64,000 nucleotides of DNA from Posidonia oceanica (lineage: Eukaryota > Streptophyta > Magnoliopsida > Alismatales > Posidoniaceae): positions 4,278,001 through 4,342,000 of the forward strand of contig JAZBRS010000077.1 of the NCBI GenBank assembly GCA_037176725.1. Reading direction: 5' to 3'. The translations under genes and the position numbers were made by a program. A model generated the notes under the pieces. It made no database searches, was not told the DNA's origin, and saw only the letters and a list, made by a program, of their open reading frames with translations. Every line of letters begins with the position of its first letter. Position 1 is the stretch's first letter. Positions 45,059 through 55,656 of the stretch are shown here, piece by piece.

Positions 45059-46549
45059 CCTGCCGCCGCTACCTTGCAGAGTCCCCTCTCTCCCAGTTCT
45101 TGCATTTACATTCACATGTATTTTAGTCATGTTTATCTTTATCAGCAAAAAAAAAAAAAAACGAGAGAAAGAGAGATGTATACATCATATGCATTTACAA
45201 TCATAGCTCGGTGATGAAATCGGAGATGCTTGCCTGCTCTGGAAAGAGTACACTCTACCTCACCTAACACTACTTAGATGTCCTAAGCAGTGAGGGAGCC
45301 ACCATCTAGTGAGGACAGACGAAATGTCCAAACCCCCCTAGGACTTACACCTCTTTAGGGAGATAAAATGCTAGGTTGTGAGAGAGTGTGAGCTAAAAAA
45401 GTATACATGTCTAAGCCTGGGCACCAAAAGAAAAAGAAGATAGAAGGCGAAGACAGAAGTTAGCCATAGAGATAGAAGTGAGCAGCATGACCCTGCCCCT
45501 CCAATTTACCTTGGAGAGGAGTTGAAGTTCGCACCTGGGGAACCTTCAAATCCCACAGGGCCTAGCCACCCTTGTCCAGCAGCAACTCCCCTGCCTCAGA
45601 CTAGGCACCTTTTACCTCCAAGCCAGGGATGGAGATGCCTGCACGCTTATGTGGGAGTAAAAGAAAAAAAAATGAAAAAACAAAAAGAGTAGGTGTAGGT
45701 CCTCGAGAGTTTGGCAGGAAGCCTGTCATCACCTCACCACCACCTTAACATTAAAACCATCATCCATTCCAGAGTGCTACCAACAGTTAGGAATCTAAGT
45801 AGAGTCTGGTGAATCAGAGACCGCTCATCTCCTTTGTAGCAGGCATCAAGCACTCCATATGCTGAGGGCAATAGAAATTTAGCATAGATCATGCATGCAT
45901 CTATCTACTATCAAATCATCCCTCTTGCCCTTTTCCTCCCACTCTGCAAGGCGCAGCTCGGCGCTGGGACAGTACTCCTGTCACGGCAAGTTGACCACCT
46001 TCGAGCCTCAGAGCAGTTTATCACTGTCAGCGCAGTAGCTCGGGACGAATGTTAGTAGTCAGAGATAGGGCAATCACTTCAGAGGTAGCAGGACAACCTT
46101 GGCACCTTGGGGCTCTCACGGGCCATCGGACCTGTGCAGTCGGGCATCGTCTCTAATCTCTGTGCGACTTCACTCCGAGAGGATGAAGTCCCTTTCGCTT
46201 GCTCCCTCGCTCCGTGCAGGACGAAGACAAGCATACCCCTTTTGTGACTTTGTTACAAACAAACGGAGCCCCCTCCCTTGTCTCCTCGCTCCGCACAGAC
46301 GAGGACAAGAGTGCCTTTTGTGCGACTTCACCCTATGTAGGCGAAGCCCCCTTTACATAGCTGAATGTGCTTGAATTCTGTGGTCTGATTCTTAGCTGTA
46401 ACGTATGAACTGTTTTATCAGCTTTTATATACACATTTGTTTCTCTAACAGCCAGTATTGTATGCCTGTACATGATCTAGATTGATGAACAGCTCTGACT
46501 ATAAGTACTCGAAGACTCCGCACCAGTTGCCCGCATTTTCTTCTATGCA
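45059..46549 (+). other. Element B spacer between integrase and accessory ORF
   Basis: 1.5 kb of non-coding sequence with a poly-A run at 45149-45162. No coding domain is seen. At 46140-46350 there are short diverged repeats with GACAAG, CTTTTGTGCGACTTC and GCGAAGCCCC words that resemble the unit of the downstream array. Confidence 0.6.
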
Positions 46550-47607
46550 ATGGGTTTCCTCACTTTGGTGACCCCCACACATTGCTCTAGGACTCTTCGC
46601 GAATGGATTCGCCAACTCACCGAGGATGATCGTGTGATGTTGCGCCTGTGGGGCCTCCCATCCAAGCTTCTGAAAGCAGCTAAGGTAGAGGTGAGTCGGC
46701 ATCTTCTGTGTGCTGCGGTGAGATTCTGGAAACTAGCACACCACGTTTTCCACTTCGGTAGGATAGAGCTGACACCCACACTCGTGGAAGTACGCCGGAT
46801 CTTCGGCTTCTCCAAGCTAATGGGACCTACCATATTCATGAGGTGGGATGGATATACTACAGCCCTGTGGCTACTGACTGGGCTCTTAACTAAGGAGTGC
46901 CAGCAAAAGCTGATCTGCACTGACAGGCCTATGCCATGCTCAACCTGGCATACTTTGATGAAGTTGCCAAGAAGCGCACTGAGCTCAGATATGAACTATG
47001 GCTCCAGGGCTTCGTTACTTGCTTCTTAGGTGAGCTTGTATTCAGCCACGGTCGGATGACAGTCGCGATCGAAGTCGCCGAGATCGTAGTTGCTATGGTA
47101 ACCTGGCAGATTGACCTAGCCCCAGTGGTTCTGGCGGAGACATACCACGGACTGGACCGCATCTCTTACCACTGCCGTAACTTTCACGGCTGCGAGACCT
47201 TAGTACAAGTTTGGCTAGCAGGACACTTGGGGATGTACATCCTGCACCCGCAGAGGTCGGCTTTCGAGACATACTGCAGCAGCGGCCATGCTAAGACCAT
47301 CAAGAGTGTCCGCAAGGAATATGAAAGGCTGGAAAAGCTAACGGATGATACAGTAACTTGGCACATCATCCTGTCTGCGGCAGAACCCTTCATTGTCTTC
47401 TTCGGTGCCCGCAACAGGCGACTAGTCGTGCTGCCAGGATTTGTAGGGGTCATCGAGTACCACCACATCCAGGTGATGTGGCAATTTGGTTTCCGACAGG
47501 ATGCCTTTGTCGACAGCAAAGCACTCGACCTCCTCCGGCTCTACCCACTTAACACAACTGTTGTTACAATAGAGCTAGCCAACCTCATGCGTTTTGGGGT
47601 GCAATAA
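46550..47607 (+). pseudogene. Accessory ORF with DUF7745 / plant-mobile-domain-like region
   Basis: Sense-strand ORF downstream of pol: 46550-47029, then a frameshift near 46930 to the frame of 46936-47607. The N-terminal part has AAVRFWKLAHHVFHFG and ELTPTLVEVRRIFGF, and the central part PVVLAETYHGLDR. These match, from memory, the pattern of plant DUF7745 proteins related to the plant mobile domain found in transposons. The function of this domain in retroelements is not known to me. TAA at 47605 may be premature, because similar-looking coding text continues to about 47750. A and C have no visible copy. It is probably captured or shared cargo of the Tat element; RNA/DNA binding or silencing interference would be guesses. 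Confidence 0.65.
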
Positions 47608-48233
47608 ACAAACATTGTGGTTGCAAAGGGCTCAGGATGTACTCCTAAGTATTTGACTGAAGTGCAGGGGCTCTGGCCCATCAACGATATCCCACCTGGT
47701 GCACCTCTGTTCCCCAACACTAGGTGGTCGAAGAAAGCCCGGACAAGTTAGGGCGTTTGTACAACTACATGTCCCTTTTTGAGTCTTGCTGTACATTGTT
47801 CAGCCTGCTACAGGCGTGTAACCAAGACTTTGTTAATGCAAGGATGTTTTGTGCCATTTGCTTGTGTACTGGATTTGCTTTCCATAATTGGATCCATGCA
47901 TGATCTCACACAATCATATCTTCAGCATACTGCTTCAATTTCGCACATCGTACCCCTTAGAGCCATGAGAAGGGCCCTATTAGATCCTGGTAGCTTGCAA
48001 GTACAGAAGCAACTGCCAACATTCTCAGCGCCAAGGAAGGCTACAAGAAAACACTGCACTCCATCTAGATGCCAGAATCTCTACAGACCAATGCCGGGAT
48101 TGCAACAAGCAAAGCCACCGAGCGCTCCCGATTGGACTGTCGCTCGGGCTGGTAGCCTTAACTACTTGTTTGACAAGCACGTCAGTTTTGTCTATGTCCA
48201 TCGCTTTTCAATGCCAAGGGTGCTTCGGCTGTC
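47608..48233 (+). other. Element B spacer before the array
   Basis: Non-coding, with possible C-terminal remnants of the accessory ORF to about 47750. A 204-codon open frame (47779-48393) overlaps the stem-loop and array start and has no recognisable domain. Nothing else is seen. Confidence 0.5.
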
Positions 48234-48261
48234 CCCTGGTATCATCCTTGATACCAGGGGC
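48234..48261 (+). other. Stem-loop upstream of the element B array
   Basis: CCCCTGGTATCA (48234-48245), loop TCCT, TGATACCAGGGG (48250-48261): a perfect 12-bp inverted repeat within the context GTGCTTCGGCTGT. The same context and a weaker hairpin recur just after the array. Confidence 0.85.
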
Positions 48262-48310
48262 ATCTTTTTTGCTGCCCTATGGTGTCACTCTCTTCCTGTT
48301 GGTTTGTGGG

Positions 48311-51300
48311 TCTGCTTGCTTCCTTGCTTTGAGGACAAGTTTTCTCTTTTGCGTGCCTTTTCGAAGTCACGTCTGCTTGTTTCCATGATTTGAGGACAAG
48401 TCTTCCCTTTTGCGTGTCTTTTCGAAGTTACGTCTACTTGTTTCCTTGATTTGAGGACAAGTTTTCTATTTTGCGTGCCTTTTCGAAGTCACATCTGCTT
48501 GTTTCCTTGATTTGAGGACAAGCCCCTTTGCGTGCCTCTTCAGAGTCTCGTCTGCTTGTTTCCATGCTTTGAGGACAAGCCCCTTTTTGTGCCTTTTCGA
48601 AGCCATGTCTGCTTGTTTCCTTGAGTTGAGGACAAGTTTTCTCTTTTGCGTGCCTTCTCGAAGTCACGTCTGCTTGTTTCCTTGATTTGAGGACAAGTCT
48701 TCTCTTTTGCGTGCCTTCTCGAAGTCACGTCTGCTTGTTTCCTTAATTTGAGGACAAGTCCCTTTGCATGCCTCTTCGGAGTCTCGTCTGCTTGTTTCCT
48801 TAATTTGAGGACAAGTCTTCTCTTTTACGTGCCTTTTCGAAGTCACGTCTGCTTATTTCCTTGATTTGAGGACAAGTCTTTCCTTTTGCATGCCTTTTCG
48901 AAGTTACGTCTGCTTGTTTCCTTGCTTTGTGGACAAGCCCCTTTGCGTGCCTCTTCAGAGTCTCGTCTACTTGTTTCCTTGATTTGAGGACAAGTCTTCT
49001 CTTTTACGTGCCTTTTCGAAGTCACATCTGCTTGTTTCCTAGATTTGAGGACATGCCCCTTTGCGTGCCTCTTCGGAGTCTCGTCTGCTTGTTTCCTTGC
49101 TTTGAGAACAAGTGCCTTTGCGTGCCTTTTCGAAGTAACGTCTGCTTGTTTCCTTGATTTGAGGACAAGTTTTCTCTTTTGTGTGCCTTCTCGAAGTCTC
49201 ATCTGCTTGTTTCCTTGCTTTGAGGACAAGTCCTTTGCGTTCCTTTTCAAAGTCACATTTACTTGTTTCCTTGATTTGAGGACAAGTCTTCCCTTTTGCG
49301 TGCCTTTTCGAAGTCACGTCTGCTGGTTTCCTTCCTTCGAGGACAAGCCCCTTTGCGTGCCTCTTCGGAGTCTCATTTGCTTGTTTCCTTGATTTGAGGA
49401 CAAGTCTTCTCTTTTACATGCCTTTTCGAAGTCACGTCTGCTTGTTTCCTTGATTTGAGGACAAGCCCCTTTGCCTACCTCTTCTGAGTCTCGTCTGCTT
49501 GTTTCCTTGATTTGAGGACAAGTCTTCTCTTTTGCGTGCCTTTTCGAAGTCACGTCTACATGTTTCCATGATTTGAGGACAAGTTTTCCCTTTTGCGTGC
49601 CTTTTCGAAGTCATGTCTGCTTGTTTCCTTGCTTTGTGGACGAGCCCCTTTGAGTGCCTCTTCAGAGCCTTGTCTACTTGTTTCCTTGATTTGAGGACAA
49701 GTCTTCTCTTTTGTGTGCCTTTTCGAAGTCACGTTTGCTTGTTTCCTTGATTTGAGGACTAGTCCCTTTGCATGCCTCTTCAGAGTCTCGTCTGCTTGTT
49801 TCCTTGCTTTGAGGACAAGCCCCTTTGCATGCCTTTTCAAAGCCATGTCTGCTTGTTTCCTTGATTTGAGGACAAGTTTTTTCTTTTGCGTGCTTTCTTG
49901 AAGTGACGTCTGCTTGTTTCCTTGATTTGAGGACAAGTCTTCTCTTTTGCGTGCCTTTTCGAAGTCTCGTCTGCTTGTTTTCTTGCTTTGAAGACAAGCC
50001 CTTTGTGTGCCTTTTCGAAGTCACATCTACTTGTTTCCTTGATTTAAGGATAAGTCTTCTCTTTTGCGTGTCTTCTCGAAGTCACGTCTGCTTGTTTCCT
50101 TGATTTGAGGACAAGTTTTCTCTTTTGCATGCCTTTTCGAAGTCACGCTTGCTTGTTTCCTTGATTTGAGGACAAGTCTTGCCTTTTGCGTGCCTTTTCG
50201 AAGTCACGTCTGCTTGCTTCCTTGCTTTGAGTACAAGCTCCTTTGCATGCCTCTTCGGAGTCTCGTCTGCATGTTTCCTTGATTTGAGGACAAGTCTTCT
50301 CTTTTGCGTGCCTTTTCGAAATCACATCTGCTTGTTTTCTTGATTTGAGGACAAGCCCCTTTGCGTGCCTCTTCGGAGTCTTGTCTGCTTGTTTCCTTGA
50401 TTTGAGTACAAGTCTTCTCTTTTGTGTGCCTTTTTGAAGTCACGTATGCTTGTTTCCTTGATTTGAGGACAAGCCCCTTTGCGTGCCTCTTCGGAGTCTT
50501 GTCTTCTTGTTTGCTTGATTTGAGGACAAGTCTTCTCTTTTGCGTGCCTTTTCGATGTCACGTCTGCTTGTTTCCTTGATTTGAGGACAAGTCTTCCCTT
50601 TCGCGTGCCTTTTCGAAGTCACGTTTGCTTGTTTCCTTGCTTTGAGGACAAGCCCCTTTGCGTGCCTTTTCGGAGTCTTGTCTGCTTGTTTCCTTGATTT
50701 GAGGACAAGTCTTCCCTTTTGCGTGTCTCTTTGGAGTCTTGTCTGCTTGTTTCCTTGATTTGAGGACAAGCCCCTTTGCATGCCTCTACGAAGTCTCGTC
50801 TGCTTGTTTCCTTGATTTGAGGATAAGTCATCCCTTTTGCATGCCTTTTCGAAGTAACGTCTGCTTGCTTCCTTACTTTGAGGACAAGCCCCTTTGCGTG
50901 CCTCTTCGGAGTCTCGTCTTCTTGTTTGCTTGATTTGAGGACAAGTCTTCTCTTTTGCATGCCTTTTCGAAGTCACGTCTGCTTGTTTCCTTGATTTGAG
51001 GACAAGTCTTCCCTTTCGCGTGCCTTTTCGAAGTCACATTTGCTTGTTTCCTTGCTTTGAGGACAAGCTCCTTTGCGTGCCTCTTCGGAGTCTCGTCTGC
51101 TTGTTTCCTTGATTTGAGGACAAGTCTTCCCTTTTGCGTGCCTCTTTGGAGTCTCATCTGCTTGTTTCCTTGATTTGAGGACAAGCCCCTTTGCGTGCCT
51201 CTTCAGAGTCTTGTCTGCTTGTTTCCTTGATTTGAGGACAAGTCTTCCCTTTTGCGTGCCTTTTCGAAGTCACATCTGCTTGCTTCCTTGCTTTGAGGAC

Positions 51301-51605
51301 AAGCTCCTTTGCATGCCTCTTCGGAGTTTCATCTGTTTGTTTCCTTGCTTTGAGGACAAGCTCTTTGCGTGCCTTTTCGAAGTCACGTCTGCTTGCTTCC
51401 TTGCTTTGAGGACAAGCCCTTTGTGTGTCTTTTCAAAGTCACGTCTGCTTGTTTCCTTGATTTGAGGACAAGTTTTCCCTTTTGCGTGCCTTTTCAAAGT
51501 CATGTCTGCTTGCTTCCTCAATTTGAGGACAAGCCTTTTATTTTGCGTACCTCTTCGGAGTCTCGCCCGCTTGCTTCCTCCGTCGAGGACAAGTCTTTCC
51601 CTCTT
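48311..51605 (+). repeat. 3.3 kb tandem array of 61- and 57-bp units
   Basis: About 55 copies of a unit built from CTGCTTGTTTCCTTGATTTG, AGGACAAG and a variable tail. One type has a CTTCTCTTTTGCGTGCC tail with CTTTTCGAAGTCACGT (61 bp). The other has CCCCTTTGCGTGCC with TCTTCGGAGTCTCGT (57 bp). They often alternate, giving a 118-bp dimer, for example over 50204-50561. Element G carries a homologous 62-bp array in the opposite orientation. Reverse-strand open frames up to 178 codons come from the absence of stops in the unit; 118 is not a multiple of three, so no protein repeat is implied. Confidence 0.92.
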
Positions 51606-52180
51606 GGCTGGCAGCCCAAACTGCTCAGTTGACACTCGTCATAACTGTCCAACTCTTCTTTCGATGCCAAGGATGCTTCGGCTGTCCCCTAGTATCATCC
51701 CCCTGATACCAAGGGCATTTTATTTTGCTGCCCTCGGTATCTTCTTTGGTTTGGCAGTCCTAACTACCCAAATGACATCTGTCATTCTGTTAGGCGTTCT
51801 TTCTTTGGGCCGATAACCCTAACTATCTGGTGATGAGTTCGTCAACTCCTTGGGCTGATAACCTTAACTATCTGGTGATGAGTCCGTCAACTCATAATCA
51901 TCAGTATTGCATGCATCGCCCGCATCTCCCCAGTGGAGTTCAGCGCAGCAAACATTAGCACAGGTTTTACTTTAGCATCAACTTTGCTGCTTCTCATTGC
52001 ATTGCACTACATTTGCATCTTACTTCTGCATTTGCATTCGCATTTCGGCAACGAGTTGTGATTTTCGGTGCATCCATCGAATAAGTGACTCAGGCCTACA
52101 GCAACATTGTGCTCCTACCGGTGTCAGGAGGGGTGTCTTGTCAACCCTGAGTAGCGGCCTTGGTCCCCTTGACCTTGCTG
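51606..52180 (+). other. Element B region between array and PPT
   Basis: Non-coding. It contains the second stem-loop (CCCCTAGTATCA at 51686-51697 pairing imperfectly with TGATACCAAGGG at 51704-51715) and repeated GATAACC(C/T)TAACTATCTGG words (51800-51880). Element G has the counterpart in reverse at 13943-14860. Confidence 0.7.
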
Positions 52181-52193
52181 AAGGAGGGGCATC
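52180..52193 (+). promoter_or_regulatory. Polypurine tract of element B
   Basis: GAAGGAGGGGCATC lies directly before the 3' LTR's TGTAGACACC. It primes plus-strand synthesis and is shared with C and G. Confidence 0.88.
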
Positions 52194-54583
52194 TGTAGAC
52201 ACCCCATTTTGACAGACTAGACGATGGTGGATCCTCCTGCAAACTCGCTCGGATCCTGGGATAGCCAATTTCCACTTCAACCCCATTCGAACCCTAAAAC
52301 CTCGCCTAAGCCTTCCTAAGCCTTAACCCAAACCCTAACCTAAGACAAAACACCCAAAACAACCCTTAAGCTTCTCAGATTTGTTGTACGCTGCCTTGCC
52401 AACGTCTAATGTTGGACGCGCTCTGTACTGGTGTCCAACTTTGGACGCGCTCTGTGCTAGCGTCCAACGAGTCGAGGACTGCCACCGCCTCCACCACCTT
52501 TGGCCTGCTGCTCTTGTCCTCTCCTCCGTCAGCCCACACTTACTACCGCGTCCCATCACGACCCCCGGCCACCCACTAGGTGCCAAGGCCACTTACTCGG
52601 CCTGCCTCTGCGTCACCTCTTCGCCAGTGCATTTCCCACCCTCACCTCTGCCACTGAACCAGCCACCTGTGCCCTGCCACCCACGATGACTTCTGTCCAC
52701 CTCCTAACATCCCACTTACTTCGCCTGACACCCACGATGGCTTTCCCACTCCCCAAAGCCTCTACCAACGCCTGCCATCACCACAGATTGGTGGAACAAA
52801 ACAACCTTGAACCCAACTTTCCACAGACCACCACACAGATTTTGTTGAAAATTTGGAGCTCCCACGACCTTGAGCGATCTCCCACAAGTGCCCCAAAACC
52901 TTCAGCCACCTTTCCAAACCTTCTCCCAAGTCCTAGCAGCTTGCCGGAGTATGTTGATATATGGGTTCTCTTTCAGTTGCTTGCAGGTTTATTTGATGTC
53001 ATTTTATCACTTTGCATGTAGTTTTGCTATGTTTCTGTTTGCCCTATGTTGGACGCTGAATGCTCTAGTGTCCTATGTTGGACATTATGTATTCCAGCGT
53101 CCAACACTCTGCCTTGTTTTAAATCATGCTCATGCTTGCATCATGCTCTTAAATCTTTTCTGGCTTCTTTGATCCATGCATGCATGCTGCTATCTAGAGC
53201 TTATTTTAATCATTTGTAGGTTTACATAATGTTTTCTACATCAGTTTGCATGCAATTTTTATGCTTCTATCCTCTCTGTGTTGGATGTAGAATGCTCTAG
53301 CATCCTATGTTGGACGCTGTGTATTCCAACGTCCAACACTCTGCTTTGTTTCAAGCCAGCTTTATGCCTGTGCCATGTTCTTAAATCTCTTTTTGGCCGT
53401 TTATCTGGATTGCCTAGCATGATTTGCATGTCTTCTGCTGCCATATTGCATTTGCATCATGTTTATACAATTAGCATGCATGCATTTATTTTAAAACCCA
53501 GGCTCAGTTGTTGGACGCTGGGGGTCACTGCTTCCAATGTTGGATGCTGGTGATCACAGCGTCCAACACCCTCGGCCAGTTTAAAATTGGTTTGATGCTT
53601 GCATTTGATTTCTGAGCTTTGTACTTTGATCTTTTAGCATGGTTTATCTGCCCATAGCTTTTTCATTGCATTAAGATGCACGTTTTCCAAATTTGCATGC
53701 CTCCCTTGCAGGTTCTTTGTTTTTTCTGTGTTGGACGCTATCTGTTCCAACGTCCAACATAGGATGCTGGTCAGTCCATCGTCCAACACTTTACAGTTTG
53801 CTACTCACTGTTTTTAAGCATCGATTTTGTTTTCATTGTCGCTTTGCATTTTGTTCCCTCTGGTACATGCCTTGACACCCATGCATGCTGTCGGACCCCT
53901 GTTTCCTATTTTACACCTTGCATCGCCCGCTTTCCCGTGGTTTTCCGCCTCAGACTTGTTTTCCATCGCATGCTGCTATTCGCATTGCATGGTTTTCTTC
54001 GGCGTTTTGATTTCTCGCCTGCATCGCATTTAGGGTAGTGATGCTTACTATCTGGAGTTCTTACGAACCAGGGCTCGCTTGGTTTGGAACACAGGCAGCG
54101 CTGCTAAGCACATAGGCTGCACATTTAATTTCCCATGCATGGCATTCAGGCATTTATGCATTTGAGCATACATAGCATGGCATAGCCATTATTGCCCCCC
54201 TGAGCGTATAGTTAAAGGCAAGCACTTGCCAAAATTCCCACATATGCGAGCGATAAGCCTTGAAAGACCGATTCCTCGGGCATGACGGGGGTGCCTAACA
54301 CTTTCCCCGCGCGTAACAGGAGTCCTTACCCTTTCTTTGGCCCGCAATGACCATTATGCCCATATCCTAGGCACAAGTCATTTACTTTTGCATAGCATTG
54401 CATTCATTTGCATGTTTTCTTGCATTTCCCTTGGTTTTCCTTGTCTCTCGATTGAATAGACTAGGTGGTGACTCCATTTTGCTTTATCATCTTTGTTTTC
54501 CTCCTTCACCATTTTCCGTGACGCTCTCCCTCTTTTCGCCCGACGTTGGTCGATCCGACGTCGAGGTACGGGGATAGGCTATA
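52194..54583 (+). mobile_element. 3' LTR of element B (2,390 bp)
   Basis: Matches the 5' LTR from end to end except for a gap of about 825 bp at about 52950 (5' copy 17740-18565) and small indels. It starts TGTAGACACC and ends GGCTATA, followed by GTACT. It keeps dyad cassettes (three units at about 52383-52468, others at 53048-53105, 53299-53338 and 53729-53790), many with one arm changed at CpG, such as AGCGTC to AACGTC. Modules 1 and 2 are at 54037-54093 and 54263-54355; the PBS-like decamer has decayed to TGGTGACTCC (54466-54475). Confidence 0.93.
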
Positions 54584-55094
54584 GTACTACCCCCTACCTC
54601 AACTCCTGAGGATGTTAAGGAGAGTCCGAATACACTTAGGTCCCTATCCCGTAGAGGTAGAGCCCAGCGTACTCAGGATTGATCGGGTCTCTCGCGTATC
54701 AATCACAACAAACATAAACAAACCACCGAAGGGGGGAAAGAATGCAAATATTGACTTGGGGTTCTAACTTACTTCCCCACGGACTAAGGGAAAGAAGAGT
54801 GCCCCTTGTGAAAGCAAGTGACAACACAAACACCTCTCTTAAGTCCTTTGCAACAGAGGTGCTCAGGATTTAAGTGGTTATTTTGTGTAATCCAAGAAAA
54901 GACACAAACAACTAGTTTCCAATAAGGGCCATGCAAGTCATATAGAAAGATTCGATTTTTTTTTTTTTTGCAAAGCACCCAAAGGAAAATGAGGTTTCAA
55001 CCTACAGCAAAGCCTCACACCTTAGTCATTGGGCTAGTTATGAAAAGAAAACAAAGAAAAAATGTTGAAATAGAAAGGTTTCTGTTCAGTAGTC

Positions 55095-55150
55095 GTTAGA
55101 CGCGGATAATGGAGCGTCTAACGTTAAGTGCTACAGATCACGCATATAAC
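55095..55150. repeat. Pair of 28-bp dyad cassettes in element F leader
   Basis: GTTAGACGC-N10-GCGTCTAAC (55095-55122, perfect; pairing extends one base outward) followed at once by GTTAAGTGC-N10-GCATATAAC (55123-55150). Confidence 0.82.
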
Positions 55151-55411
55151 GTACTGACAAAGTTTTTTACAGGAAATCAGTGGCTTTTATGAACCACCTC
55201 CGCTCCCGAGAATCCCAGAGAAAAGGGGAGGTGGTTTCAGTTATTTGGACGTAGAAAAAACATGAGAAAGGGTTACGGTGCCTCAAAACACTACGAGGAA
55301 TTTCACCGCTACGTTAAAACTAAAACAAAAAAACTAAAAACTAGAAATGAAGATAATAAGGAAGAAGAAGAAGAAAGAGACTACTCACCTTGCACGGGGG
55401 CACTTCTAGTC

Positions 55412-55429
55412 GTCCCACTGTGATCGCCA
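55412..55429 (-). promoter_or_regulatory. Primer binding site of element F
   Basis: The minus strand reads TGGCGATCACAGTGGGAC, 5 nt from the LTR boundary at 55435. It complements a tRNA ending ...GTCCCACTGTGATCG plus CCA, possibly a tRNA-Arg isoacceptor other than the one used by B. Confidence 0.7.
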
Positions 55430-55434
55430 ATCTA

Positions 55435-55656
55435 TGGATATGGGGTTTTTGGTGAGGAGAAGAGCTTGTTTTGGTCTATTTGTGCTTTCTCGGTGCCCCC
55501 TTTTCTTGTATCCAACTCCACCACTCCACAGGTGATGGAATTGGTGTGATCGCCACTTTAGGTTCGCTTTCGCCGGCCCTCAAGACACCTTGGGAGATGT
55601 AGGGTGTGGGTTCGACTACCTTGGGACAACGCAAGCATTGCCCAAGGGTGCCCTTG
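55435..55656 (-). mobile_element. Element F 5' LTR, 3' end portion
   Basis: LTR sequence to the right of the PBS, related to the start of C's LTR (shared TGTGATCGCCACT and CAAGACACCTTGGG). It is cut at 55657 by solo LTR D. The remainder would be 60904 onwards, but only 85 bp is visible before LTR E. Confidence 0.6.

Larger units (their letters stand above)
17032..54583 (+). mobile_element. Element B: Tat/Ogre-like Ty3/gypsy retrotransposon with nested insertions
   Basis: A complete but decayed element flanked by GTACT on both sides (17027-17031, 54584-54588). Order: 5' LTR, tRNA-Arg PBS, leader, gag, protease, [element C insertion], RT, [solo LTR 2 insertion], RNase H, archaeal-type RNase H, integrase, spacer, DUF7745-like ORF, stem-loop, tandem array, stem-loop, PPT, 3' LTR. 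Removing the two insertions (9,760 and 5,174 bp, plus their duplications) leaves about 22.6 kb, large even for this group. Every coding domain has stops or frameshifts, so it cannot be autonomous now. The dual RNase H and PBS place it in the Tat lineage (established knowledge). Confidence 0.92.
54589..55434 (-). mobile_element. Element F leader, right part, with PBS
   Basis: Continuation of F from 17031 across element B. It is non-coding leader with a T run (54958-54970), a pair of dyad cassettes (55095-55150) and, at its right end, the PBS next to the F 5' LTR. The leader totals about 1.4 kb, like that of element C. Confidence 0.65.

Noticed and set aside
48434..51635. Long reverse-strand ORFs (up to 178 codons) with a repeated Lys/Arg-rich peptide
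   Set aside because: They lie in the 61/57-bp tandem array. The 118-bp dimer is not a multiple of three, all frames stay open by lack of stops, and no start or promoter context supports them.
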